Notes under the pieces: generated by a model
Told to the model about the DNA's origin: nothing
The model's input: only the letters and a program-made list of their open reading frames with translations
Databases searched by the model: none
Made by a program: the position numbers and the translations under genes
From: Diatrype stigma
Lineage: Eukaryota > Ascomycota > Sordariomycetes > Xylariales > Diatrypaceae
Reading direction: 5' to 3'
Assembly (NCBI GenBank): GCA_022225965.2
Contig: JAKJXP020000040.1
Coordinates: forward strand, 248,001 to 312,000
DNA length: 64,000 bases
In this document: piece by piece, positions 10,708 to 21,777 of the stretch
Layout of the letters: every line of letters starts with the position of its first letter
Position numbering within the stretch: the first letter of the stretch is position 1

Positions 10708-12782
10708 CCGCTCACTCCAGCAGTGCTCGTCGTCGCCAATGAGCGCCCGGTTGGGATCGGCCGACAGGGTGGTCTTGCCCGTGCCCGACAGGCCGAAGAA
10801 GAGAGTGACGTCTCCCTTCTTGCCCTCGTTGGCGGACGAGTGGAGGGTCAATACGTTGTGCTTGACCGGCATCTCGTAGAACAGGACGGTGAAGATGCCT
10901 TTCTTCATCTCACCAGCGTACTCGGTGCCGAGGATGACCATCTCCTTCTCGGCGAAGTTGATAGCGACCGAGGTGCCGGATGTCATACCCTCGGTATATC
11001 TGTTCGCCGGGAAGGTGCCGGCGTTGTAGATGGTGTAATCGGGGTGGAAATGCTCGAGCTCTTCCCGCGCCGGGCGGATGAGCATGTTGCGCATGAAGAG
11101 AGCGTGGTAGGCGCGAGCGCAGATGACTCGCACCCGGATGCGGTACTTCTCATCCCAGCCGGCATAGCCATCGATCACGTAAATCCTCGTGCGAGTGTTC
11201 AAGTAATCGACGGCACGTTCTCTGTTGATTTTCCATACCTGTGAAGGGGGGCCATTCGTCAGCAGGGTGTCACCAATACATTGTGGCTCATTGGTTGCCG
11301 ATGCGCGATGGCGCAGCTTGCATCGCAGGACGAATCAAGAACGAAGAAAGGGGAAAGGGGGGTGGGGGTTAGTGATGCTGAGTGGGTAAGTAGGTGTGGG
11401 TGGGTTCGGGTAGCTGTGGCTTCTGTACAGGCTTCTGTACAGGCTTCCGTTCCGCCAGTGCATTGGCGTGTGGGGTCGGCTACTGTGTGCCCCATTTTCC
11501 CATCGAGTTCTCCGCAATTTGGAGCCGAGGGGCCGGGGGACCGGGGGTACGGGTACATGTGCAAGCCCATAGAAATGTGAATGACGCCAGTGACAGGGAT
11601 CGACAAGTGTTTAAACCCCAAGTTGACATCGAATTGCAAGAAAGTTTCGACCATTGACCCCCCCGAATTACAGCTTGACAGTCATTAACTGGGGAAAAGA
11701 TAGTCGCATGACGTCCGGCAAGTGTCATTGCACTTGATGCTGGCAACATCTCCAACATTTCCTCAGAATCCAAGGGTTGGAGCGGTAACGACGGCTTGGG
11801 AACGTGGGGCTTGTGTTCGAGTTGGGGGACGGAAACCATCCAGGTTTTCAGGTTGCGACAACACTAGTAGTTGCTTGGCTGGAGGGGAACAGAACACACG
11901 AGAGAAATAGCAGAAATGGGAAACAGGAGAGATCGAGTGAGTTCTTACGTCGGGATCCATGGGCTTGTTGACTGGGCCCCACCTATTCGAGCGAATATGT
12001 CAGTCCATAGATCAAGCTAGACGAAGTTACTGTAAAGTAAGGCATGGGGTTCGTTCATACCAGATGTCCTTCTCCGAGCTGGGCTCCTTGACAATTCTCT
12101 TATCCGAGGGTGATCGGCCGGTCTTCTTTCCAGAGTACGCTGTTAACGCACCCGTGGAAGAGATGGCAGTGCCTTCTTCGTATACAAGAGCATCTTCGTA
12201 CAAGGCAGCGACGGAAGGGTTGGGAATCTGTCAGAGCCGTTATTAGCAACCAAAACCAAAACGTTCTGCTACCAAGTTAACTGGTCACATACAATGGCAA
12301 CTCTGTCGTAGTCGATGTGCGCCTTCTCGTGCAACTCCTCCTCTATATGACTAGCGTTAGTTGACCCGGGTTCTGAGGATAGGGTTTCGTCCGAACATAA
12401 GCTTCCGTACCTAGCTCGGTGTGTTCCCTCTCATGATGAGGCCTAGATGTCATACTAGTTAGAATTAAGGTCTCGACAGGGTCCGTTGGAAGACAACATA
12501 CTCTACACCACCGGGGTGGAGGGCAGTTTTATTGACTTTGTTGTTAGAAATCACTATACGACATTGTCAGTTCTGTGCTCCTAGGGATCGAACAGAGAAG
12601 GAAGACGAAGGTAAGACGACGCCCTGGGGCTGGGATCTCGAGAAGTCTGGGAGCGGGCTTGACTGACTTTTGTGATTTTGCAAGAGAGAACGACCTAGTC
12701 CAGAGGAGAGCTGCTGAGATTTGGGTCCTTTCACGGTTGGATCAACGTAGGGAGAAGCAGTTCGGAACACGGGGTCAGCCAT
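9895..12782 (-). CDS. Phosphoenolpyruvate carboxykinase (ATP), gluconeogenesis
   Basis: ATP-type PEPCK (EC 4.1.1.49) turns oxaloacetate and ATP into phosphoenolpyruvate, ADP and CO2, the committed step of gluconeogenesis; in fungi it is cytosolic and needed on acetate or fatty acids. Seven exons fit: 12782-12668, 12535-12502, 12442-12411, 12342-12293, 12227-12061, 11982-11949 and 11238-9895 (591 aa). All phases agree and introns 2-6 fall at sites that restore family sequence ([48 protein letters not shown]). The P-loop GLSGTGKT lies at about residues 293-300, followed by IGDDEHCW and later [15 protein letters not shown]. Exon 1 is the least certain: ATG 12782 has a good ACC-ATG-G context, but its donor GTCAGT is inferred. 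Intron 6 is 710 nt. The frame stays open upstream to an ATG at 13145. Confidence 0.9.
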
Positions 12783-13320
12783 GGTTCTTATGGTTTTCGA
12801 AGCGTGAGAGTTTCTTGTATAACGGGTGATTTTCTGGGTCGAGTACGAAGCCGAGTTCCACTGTCTGGTGCAGGCCGGAGGAATTCGAGTTTGGGAATAT
12901 GGGGCAGATAGCGTAGTATGAAGGTTTGGCTGTCTTAGGCTCTTGAACGGGACAGATATCGTGCTCCTGCTGGATGAAGGCCGAAACCGAGGATATAAGA
13001 ATGCAACGGCGCGTGGAGCAGCGGGAGCTTGTTCACGGCATGCCACTGGCTGGTGGTGGCTGCTGGCATTGATTGGGTGCTGGGGCACGAATTCAAACCG
13101 GAGCCGCGACCCCTGCACCTTCGGGATCGAACTGTGGCGACGCATCGGTAGAATGGCGCTTGTCTTTGTCTGTGCTGTTGCTGTACAAGGCCCTCTAGCA
13201 GATCTTGCTGGGCTAGCCCGGTATCGAGAGACATGACGATGATGGTTGATGCTAACAACAGGGTTATGGGACTAGAGACGTAAAACGGAGGCGAAATGCT
13301 GGAAGTCACGGTCTAGCTCC
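12783..13320 (-). other. PEPCK leader/promoter, with an open in-frame extension to 13145
   Basis: The PEPCK reading frame continues without a stop from ATG 12782 back to an ATG at 13145, adding 121 codons. The extra peptide is rich in R and S with only two acidic residues. I treat it as 5' leader, but it could encode a longer amino end. See the finding on this stretch. Confidence 0.4.
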
Positions 13321-16300
13321 CTTGGGGGTTGCATCAGGGCCATCCCAAGACGTCCAGGTGCATGTGCGGCGGATCTTACAATACCAAGTCACGAATCGCG
13401 CCTGTGCAGACCCCTGCAGCCCATGCCTGTTACTTACCTACCTTAGGTATTGCGTAGATACGGAGGGCCCTTTCCCTTCCGTGTTTTCCCACTCCCAGCC
13501 GAACGCCAAAACGATAGGACAGTCCCGGTTCGTCAGCCCGGGTATCAGGAGATATCACCCTTCTTCTTCTTCCAGATTATGTACTTCGGCCGATGTTACC
13601 GGGATTTCTCGTTGCATAGGTAATGTTTCACATGTTTAGGAAATATACATGTAAGCCTATTTGTCACGTAGTCTCATCTCGCTATATTGCAGTGATTAAC
13701 AGGTATGTAGACATGTAAGTAGGTATGTATGTATTGTAGTATTTAACCTGGCTGGTTGGTATTGCGCAAGTTAACAACGGCAGAACGTAACTATTGCTCT
13801 GATCAGTGAGGGGCACGATATGACAGACAATACAGTATGTGTTACAGTATACAACAGTAAATAGAGGGGCATTGCGAGGTAACGAGGGAGAGGCCCCGAA
13901 CATTCGAACGTCCAAGCCAAAATATGTAAGTGATGCATAGGTATCACCCCAAGCAGGCTGCCAAGCTCGTGAACCACGTTGTTTCTCGACAGTTTCACCC
14001 TAGGAACGGCTTGTTGGAATTTCTCGGGCCCGCGTGCTTGGGTAGTGCAGATTATCTACCAAGTACTTAGTAGAAATTCGGGTATAGGATAGTACTTTGA
14101 GGGGCCCCGGGTCTAACCTCAAGAGGCTGCCAAGATCTTGAAAATGACGGCATACCACGTCAATTCATAGATTCTTCATTTATTTGCCAGTTTACGGTAC
14201 AATAAGAGTTGATTGAATTGAGAAATGTTCTGCCCGGATATCTCCCAGGTCGCCCCTCAAACACACCTACCTACTCACAAAGTACAGACGGAATATCTCT
14301 CACAGCCCGATCTGTCAACGGAGGGTCTTGCACATGGAAATCCAGGTTACATAGGTCAGAGAGGTGCATGCTACCTAGGTAAGGTAGACATGTTTCACCG
14401 CCTACAGTTGTCCGTGTACCTGATCGACTGCAGCTTCGAAGAGAGCGACTTGCTGGTACAGATTCAGTGTACATGCAGACGTACATGCGGACGGAAGATA
14501 CGATTGCATAACCTGTATCTACCACCTACTGTTTCTCACCTCGGGCTGTCACGCTACTATCCTTCCGGAGGTTTACGGAACGCTAGCCTATCAATAGGAG
14601 CCCTTGTTCACTGCCATACAGGTACCGTTCTCCGGGATCTCCCATGATCATATCGGCTCGGCATCCGACCCTGGCTGATTCCCCAGAAAGCGGGCAATCG
14701 TGGCGGAGTTCGGTCCAGAACGCCAGGTACCTCTTCCGCACTTTCAACGTGAGAGACCATTCATTCACGCCCCTAAACCCCGAGCTGAATCCGACGGGTA
14801 GCATTCGGTACTTCTGGCTAAAGACTGCCACTCACAGGTCATGGACGGGATGGCACCTGATATATTAACACTCAATTCTCACAGGCGTCGAGAAGAAATT
14901 TCACCTTGTAACACAGCATGATGGTGATGCATTAACCAAGCAGCCAAGTAGGGGTACCGATGCATAGTACAACTGCCTCCACGTTTTTGGCTGATGCACA
15001 TCGGGTTCCACAAGGCGGAACGTCTGCAATGATGAATAAACTTTCGTCTCTCCACAAGACACTAACTGGTAGGTTCGTGGGTCTCGGAGAGAATCATCGG
15101 ACGTTCCCGGTTTCCTCCGTAAGCATAGGGCGTGTTGGGCGTGCTGGGCGTCCAGTACATTGTATAGCCAGTCATCCTTACATATCCAGCCTACCTGAAA
15201 TATGGATAGCCACCGCTGATAACCTCGCTGCTTCGCGATGACCTCGCGGCCTCCCCTATTTCTTGAGGAAATGACTTCAGCCCCGCCATGGAGCCTGGGA
15301 GCCTGGGAGCCTGGAGCGGCCTACTTACGTAACTACATGTGATCATGTGGTGGCTGCAGTTTTCAAGGCGAAGGAACGCCAGGCTATAGGCTAGAAATAC
15401 TATTTCTATGACGATGCTTGGAGTTGAGTCCAGGAAGAGACGGCCTTGGCAACTGAAAGCAGATGGCTAATGACATGTTGGACCAAATGTTGGATGCCAA
15501 TATCTATACATAGTCGGTAACTATGTAGGTGGTATAGTAGTGGAATCCAGTGGATGCCGGCCAAACGGAGACTATACCATATGAAGTGCTCAAGTTACGT
15601 ACGTAAGTACTTATGTAAATATAGGTTGATACCGGTACGAACAGCGTGCTCGCGTGCGCAATGCCCATAATAGTAGTATACAATACCTAGGTACCTACTT
15701 AGTTGCATCTATACGTGTTGTACTCTCCACCAGGCAAGGCGAGAGAAGTTACTTTTGGCCGCCGACCAATGAACAAAGCTGTATTCTCAATCTCGAAATC
15801 GGGAGAAATCGGAATCGAAAGGTAAACTACATACAACATACCTAGTAGGTATGTCGTTAGCTGCTGTATCTTGCTTCCCCAGGCTGCTAGATCATGGATG
15901 GACTCCCCTCCACTCTTCCAAGGTTGGCACTTCTCCTTATTTGTTTAGCAGCTTAGGTGGGCCACGGGGGGGTTGGAACCGTCGGACGAACTGATGCTGT
16001 CGGTCGGCTGTAGGGTAGAGGTTAGGTACCCACTGATCTCCCCTACATATGTACAATACGTCCGTAGGCCCGTAGATCGCATACGCCGTGTATGTAAAAT
16101 GTAAACCCGATCCGTCCCGCCATTGCGACTTCACAACGTCACACAGGGGGGGTGGTCGCACGCTCCGAAGCTGCCCGCCTCTAGGCATCGCCGTCCCGGA
16201 CCGGCTTCCAGGTGCGAGAAACTGTCGGCACTTGCGCTACGCTACATAGGACGAAAGACTTCCGCTTGGCCGGCTATATGTTATTAGGGACGCTCGCCCC

Positions 16301-18146
16301 CTTTTTGAGCGACTAGCGAAAACATGCATTCATCTGCATTATTCGAGTGGAATGGGGGGATTCTTGAGAGCATCGTATGATTTGAAACTCGACCATGTTC
16401 AAAAGCATGTGATGTGATGCACACAACTTGGTGGCCTCGGCAGATGTTCCAAGGACATTGACTGCCTAGTCACAGCTATACAGGCCGGCGTTGGTTGCCG
16501 CATCGAAGCCTCTTCAACCTTCGGCTTCTCTTTCGCGGCAGTTGATTGCTATGAGATGTATCTCAGAAATACAGATGTTCTCTCTCAAATTTACTTACGA
16601 AGCCAATAATCCCCTCATCGCTACCTATTCATAATCCCACTGCTATCCTGTTATCTCTGTGCTCCTGCTATTTGGAATAACAACCATTTTGTTGTGGGCG
16701 TTACGGTTCCACGCCCATTAGTGCACCGATTCTAGTATACAACCGCAGTTCTCCAAGCACCGTGGTACCTGCGTATACCATGAGATAAGGAAAGCACTAA
16801 TGACAGATTGAGTAGAAGAGCAGAAGAGGATGAGGGAATTCTCAAGCAATACTCATATGAGGGTAGCATAGTGTCCGGCACGGAGGGCCTTTCACCAGTA
16901 GTTCGCGTGCCAGAAATGATCCCGCTACCTGCGATCATGCAAAACGTCGCCAGTGGACGAGATGAAGCGTTGCCAACCTTTTTGGGTCTAGCCGATCTCT
17001 GCGCGCCCCAACGCCTGGTTCAAAAGGGGCGGAACGACGCCTTATAACAACAATGGCCGATGCCAAAGTGGAAAGCGATTGGCAAGGCGTCCATCCTTGT
17101 TGGTGTTTTGTGATCATGGCCTATATCCTAGAGATACAAGCCAATACAGAGATCCCAAGAACAGTAGGCTATGACTATATCAAACTATCCGATTACAATA
17201 CCGGGGAGAGTCTTCACGTCCTGAGTTTCGCTCTTGGTATACTACGTTTCGAGCTGGAACATCTCGCATCACCTCATAGGCCGGCCAACTATGGTGCATA
17301 TGTTGGCGATGTCTAAGATATTACGACTTGTGTCACCAGCAGGCAGGCAGTGATGAGTCAGCCTTGTCGTATACAACATATCATGCAAGAGCCTATGTTA
17401 AGATCGTCTACCAAATCCACGAGCAGGCAGCTTGGTGGGATGAGGATGAGTAACGGGAGTAATCAACCACTTCTATCAGGCGCAGCCCAATGATATGCTA
17501 AAAGCAAAATCATACAATTGAAGACGAAGAAATATGTTCTCACCGCTCCAATGTATACGGACAGGTTTCATGATTAAGCCCTTTCATGTTCTAGCGTAGG
17601 GCTGACCTCTCTCACGTCATATCATTGCATGTCGGGCATACTACCACCAATACCACCAACACAGAAAAGGCCCCGAACCAACAGTCAAGGCCCAGTATCC
17701 AATCATATATCCAATCCGAACGCATACCGACAGACCGCCGCTATATAAGCCAGCCGTCTTATTAAGCCGCCCAAAGTCCCAGGTAGGCAGGCACATCACG
17801 GTCGTTAGAAAGGACACTGAGTGGATGTAGATCGTGGGGCCAGCGAGGCGTATTTGCCTTTTTCCCGCATCCTGATTACTTCCTCGCGACTTGACTAATC
17901 ATACTCTGTGTCTGAATCTGAACTAGATAGGGACCGGATGACGGACCATCGAGGACTAGAAAAAAAGCCGTGTAGTATTTCCCGGCTGGGATGACTTTAT
18001 TATAAGAGACGGTAATCTCAGGTTGAAGGGTAATTGATTAGCCCAATATGAATACAGACTCCTATGTTCCAATCACTGCTTTAAAAGAAACACCTCACCA
18101 TAGCTAGACACACACACACATATACATTACCTTATATCTGCCAAAG
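13321..18146. other. Gene-poor stretch of nearly 5 kb
   Basis: I find no gene I can defend. Scattered frames of 60-140 codons (for example 14225-14647 and 17053-17316 on plus) have no family features or spliceable partners. The stretch is rich in short motifs such as TACCTAGGTACC (15683-15698) and CTACCTAGGTAAGG (14371-14384). A tandem GAGCCTGGGAGCCTGG lies near 15290-15315. The right end, from about 17.7 kb, should hold the promoter of the reductase gene. Confidence 0.5.
17741..17749 (+). promoter_or_regulatory. Possible TATA box for the SDR reductase gene
   Basis: CTATATAAG stands about 400 bases before the start codon at 18147, so it would give a leader of roughly 370 nt. It is a good TATA match, but the distance leaves the assignment open. 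Confidence 0.3.
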
Positions 18147-19217
18147 ATGACATCTCAACGACCCCTCCTCCTAGTCACGGGAGGCAGCGGCTTCCTCGGA
18201 GGCCACGTCGTCCAGCAGGCGCTCGAAAAGGGCTACGACGTCCGAGTCACCGCTCGCTCCGAGGAATCCGCCCGCAAGATCCTCTCGCACTGGCCGCACC
18301 ACGCCTCGCGCCTATCCTACGCCGTGGTCCCCGACCTCACCCAGGTCGAGTCCTACCAGCACGCGCTCGAGGACGGCAGAGTAACCGGCGTGCTGCACCT
18401 CGCCTCGCCGTTCCTCTTCGACCCCACAGACAACGTGAAAGACCTGCTCGACCCCGCGATCCGGGGCTCGACGGCCCTCCTAGAGGCCGCACGGCGCTGG
18501 GGCGGGCCCTCGCTCACCCGCGTCGTGGCCACGTCGTCCTTCGCCGCCGTCATCGACGACACGGTCGCGGACCCGCGTCGCCCGGGCTACACCTACACGG
18601 AGGCGGACTGGAACCCAGCCACGTACGCGCAGGCGGCCGCCGCATCCGCCGACGGACCCTACGCGTACCGCGCCTCCAAGGCGCTGGCCGAGCGCGCCAT
18701 GTTCGACTGGGTCGAGGCGCACCACCGGCCCGGTATCAGCTTCAGCGTCACGACCATCTGCCCGCCGTGGATCTACGGCCCGTACGCCCGGGGCAACGGC
18801 GAGGAACTGGCGCGCACGGAGCGGCTCAGCGAGTCGGTGCGCCTGTTCGCGGCCCTGGTGGACGCCGAGGCCGTGCCGCCCTTCGACTTCGGCGGCTACG
18901 CCGACGTGCGCGAGGTCGCGGCCGCCCACCTCCTGGCGCTCGAGGCGCCCGACGCCGCGGTCGCCGGCCGGCGGTTCATCGTCGGCCAGGCGTTCCGGTA
19001 CCAGGCCGCGGTCGATATCGCGCGGGAGGCGTTCCCCCAGGAGCTCCGGGATCGGCTGCCGGTGGGGCGGCCGGGCTACGCGGAGCCCGCGTACGCGATC
19101 GATGGGTCGAGGGCGGCGGAGGTGCTGGGCCTGAAGTACGGGACCCTGCGGGACGCGGTGACGGATATGCTGGGACAGCTGCTGCGGTCGGGGCATGTAC
19201 CGGCTGTGCGTGCGTAA
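18147..19217 (+). CDS. Extended SDR: NAD(P)-dependent reductase of the DFR/methylglyoxal reductase (Gre2) type
   Basis: The 356-residue intronless frame is a complete extended short-chain dehydrogenase. The Rossmann motif TGGSGFLGGH stands at residues 11-20 and the Tyr-Lys pair YRASK at 174-178. A serine pair at 130-131 supplies the third catalytic residue, and a PPWIYGP loop follows. Family members such as Gre2 and dihydroflavonol-4-reductase-like enzymes reduce aldehydes and ketones with NADPH in the cytosol; the true substrate cannot be read from sequence. The start ATG follows an ACACACA-rich leader and sits three codons before the first conserved strand. The gene is much more GC-rich than its spacer, and there is no neighbouring pathway gene to hint at a substrate. 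Confidence 0.85.
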   Translation: MTSQRPLLLVTGGSGFLGGHVVQQALEKGYDVRVTARSEESARKILSHWPHHASRLSYAVVPDLTQVESYQHALEDGRVTGVLHLASPFLFDPTDNVKDLLDPAIRGSTALLEAARRWGGPSLTRVVATSSFAAVIDDTVADPRRPGYTYTEADWNPATYAQAAAASADGPYAYRASKALAERAMFDWVEAHHRPGISFSVTTICPPWIYGPYARGNGEELARTERLSESVRLFAALVDAEAVPPFDFGGYADVREVAAAHLLALEAPDAAVAGRRFIVGQAFRYQAAVDIAREAFPQELRDRLPVGRPGYAEPAYAIDGSRAAEVLGLKYGTLRDAVTDMLGQLLRSGHVPAVRA

Positions 19218-19662
19218 GTAGCTTGGAGGTGTGGGTGGGACCTCTTGTTAGGGATTGCTGCCTTTTGGGGAGTTCAATTTTCTTTACCTTTCTTGCGAGA
19301 TGCAAGGAGTTTGGAAGAAGGGGGGGGGAGAGGAACAAAAAAGGGGGTGGGGAGGGGGGAGAGCGTTTGCAAGAGTTATTGACAAATACAAAAAGTTAGC
19401 CATCGGTTTCTGGTATTTGAATTCTCGTCGGTTCGGTTCCACCAACTCCGTAGTTCACGATCATCATGTCAAAAAAGCAACACCCCTTACTTAATATACC
19501 TCATAACACTGATATTTGGAATCCCTACCTTATCAGCGGGATTCTCAAGCGCCCCGTCCGCGTGCAACAACGTTACCTATCTGTTCTCTGCTCGGAAGAT
19601 TTGGGAAACACTCCCGGGGGAGGGGGGAGGTATCCCACAGAACGGACTAGACCACTACCTAC
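19218..19662. other. Convergent spacer between SDR gene and gcn5
   Basis: This holds the 3' ends of two converging genes. A purine run with several G stretches lies at 19319-19365. No further gene is visible. Confidence 0.5.
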
Positions 19663-20976
19663 CTACTCGAGTAGCTCGTACCATTCTGGAATATCTTTGA
19701 TAAGCTTCCACATGTACTTCTCCAGCGTGACCGCCGCCTTGGCGTACACCGTCGCTGCGTCGTTGTACTGCTTGCAGTTGCTGAAGATGAGCTTGAGGTC
19801 GGCAACGAGGTCCTTCGGCGCAGCGTAGAAATCGGCTTCTAGTCTCTCGTCTACGACTGACAGGTCCATGGGCGATGTTATGACGTCGTAATAGTCGGGA
19901 ACGTCGTTCCGGTCCACCGGCGCAACGAACGGCCACGCTTTTTTGTGGTTCTGGATCTGACACAGAAAGCGCCGGAGCTCGTGGTAATGGGGACCGTGGC
20001 GTGGTATCCGTGATATTTCGTCCATGGCTGGGGACCAGCCGGTTCTCCGGATGGCAGGGATGGAGAGTGGATCGATCGGGGTGATGACGCCGTTGGCCCA
20101 TTGCTGAGGGGGTGGATGGACGATGTGGCTCTGGCTCAAAGGGCGGGTTTTGGCTTGTACGGTTTCCTTCTGCTTCCGGAGCATGCGGCCGACTTCCAGA
20201 TATCGGATCCGGGGAACCATGGCGCAATGCATAAGCGTTCCTCCCAGGTAATCCTTGATGAATCCCACCCAGACAGACTTGTCGAGAGCGATCTCCTTGG
20301 TAAAACCTTGCTTCTGGAAGTACCCGATGGCATGATTATCGGCGTAGGTCAAAAAATGCATCACGGGAGAGGTCGCCTTGACATAATCCTTCAAGTGGGC
20401 CATAAGGTGCGCTCCGTATCCTTTCGCTTGTTCATCCGAGGAGATGGCGCAGAACACGATTTCCGCAAACCCGCGGTGTCGGAACTCTCGAAAGCATATC
20501 CCGCCGATAACCTCCAGAGGCGTTTTGACGATGGCGATGGACGTGTGGTTGCGATCGTAAACAAGGCGTGCGACGTACCCCTTGGGCATTTCCGGGAGAC
20601 CTTGCTGAAACAAGCAGTTCAGGCCCGTAAGAAGAATCGTGCTTTCCCGAGCGCCATCGTTGTGGACAACTCGGAGTTCGATCTCGCCGTTCCGCTCTTC
20701 GAGGACTGCAGGCTATCAACTGGTCAGTAACTTCCGCCCCATAACATTCAAAGGGGCCTGGACTGGTCATACCGGATCTGGGAATGGAACTATCGGTTTC
20801 GCAGTTGTGCGGGGAGGCTGGACACCCGGTTCTGTCACCCATTCATGAGATACCTTGAATCTTTTGGCGTCAGGGGCAGGGCTTGGTTCTCCGGAAGCCG
20901 TGCGCTTCGTGGCGAGATTTTCCGCGGAATCGTCCTCGCGGCTAGCTGGAATCGACTGTGTCACGGAATCGTCCAT
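19663..20976 (-). CDS. gcn5: Gcn5 histone acetyltransferase (SAGA catalytic subunit)
   Basis: Gcn5 acetylates lysines of histone H3 from acetyl-CoA within SAGA/ADA complexes in the nucleus. Exons 20976-20773 and 20712-19663 join across a 60-nt intron (GTATGA to GATAG) in phase 0, giving 417 aa. The N-terminal exon is disordered and ends at FPDP. The GNAT fold starts near residue 78. The general-base glutamate is E152 in [10 protein letters not shown], and the CoA-binding QAKGYG loop is at 163-168. A bromodomain fills about residues 308-411, with [13 protein letters not shown] and the acetyl-lysine-binding asparagine at about 385 in CKQYN. All key residues are intact and the length is normal for fungal Gcn5. 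Confidence 0.96.
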
Positions 20977-21777
20977 CTTGGTTCAATGGCAGCAAATCGC
21001 GAACTGCCAAGCCGGTGTGGTCTCGCTCTTCAAGGATGTGTGTGTTGGATGTTGGATGCTGGATCGTGTAGCCGGGGGTTCTGCCCCACTGGAGCTGACG
21101 GTTCGGGGCCGACCGGCGTGAATGGGCCCGGCCCGGTCTTATTGTGGAATGCAAGAAATCCGGCGCCGGATTGAAACTAGCTCCCGTGACTGCGGGCCGG
21201 ATGGTTTGATCAGCGCCGACGAATAACCCGATTGTTTACGTGTCTGAAGGTGCCTTTGGTTTGGTGTTTTTGGTGTTTTGGTGTTTCCTTGAATGTTTTC
21301 CAGATTCCTTTTCGATTGGGAATTGTTTCCTGCCTGCGAATTACCTAGGCAACAATGATTCCATGCAATTCACTGTCATGTGCACTGAGTGACTGCCTGG
21401 CCCATGCGGAATCTAGGGTCATTACTACGTACTGTAGGTATGTATTGAACCCTGAGCCAGCGATTGCTTTGTTTTGTTCCGATTGCAATCGTTACCGATG
21501 AAACCGATTCTTAGCATCACTGCACCACCAGCCGAGATGCTCGCTTGTGTAACTATTATTATTTTATATTTTTTTCCTCTAGCTGGGTAGTAGTCATCTT
21601 GTCGTCATGTCTCATGGTTTCATATATAACATGGCCTTCGCTTGGAAAGACGCACATCAACCCTTCTCGATTGACTCGTGCCACTCCTTTTTAGTTGGTA
21701 GCTGTTTGACTACACAACCTCACAACATCTTGCCGTTGGGTCGTAATGCGTCCAGTCCCCGGGCCGACTGCCCCTCG
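20977..21777. other. Spacer between gcn5 and the aquaglyceroporin gene
   Basis: This carries the gcn5 promoter (bases next to 20976) and the 3' end of the aquaglyceroporin gene. A short TTTGGTGTTTTTGGTGTTTTGG-type repeat lies near 21258-21285. No gene is seen. Confidence 0.5.

Noticed and set aside
10006..11244. 412-codon plus-strand frame opposite PEPCK
   Set aside because: It mirrors the GC-rich PEPCK exon and its product is R/V/G/L low-complexity typical of antisense frames.
14225..14647. 140-codon plus frame in the gene-poor stretch
   Set aside because: No family features, no splice partners and interrupted by CCTAGG-type spacer motifs; chance is the better explanation.
16808..17316. 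Two adjacent plus frames of 79 and 87 codons
   Set aside because: I tried to join them as exons but found neither a sensible intron nor any family similarity.
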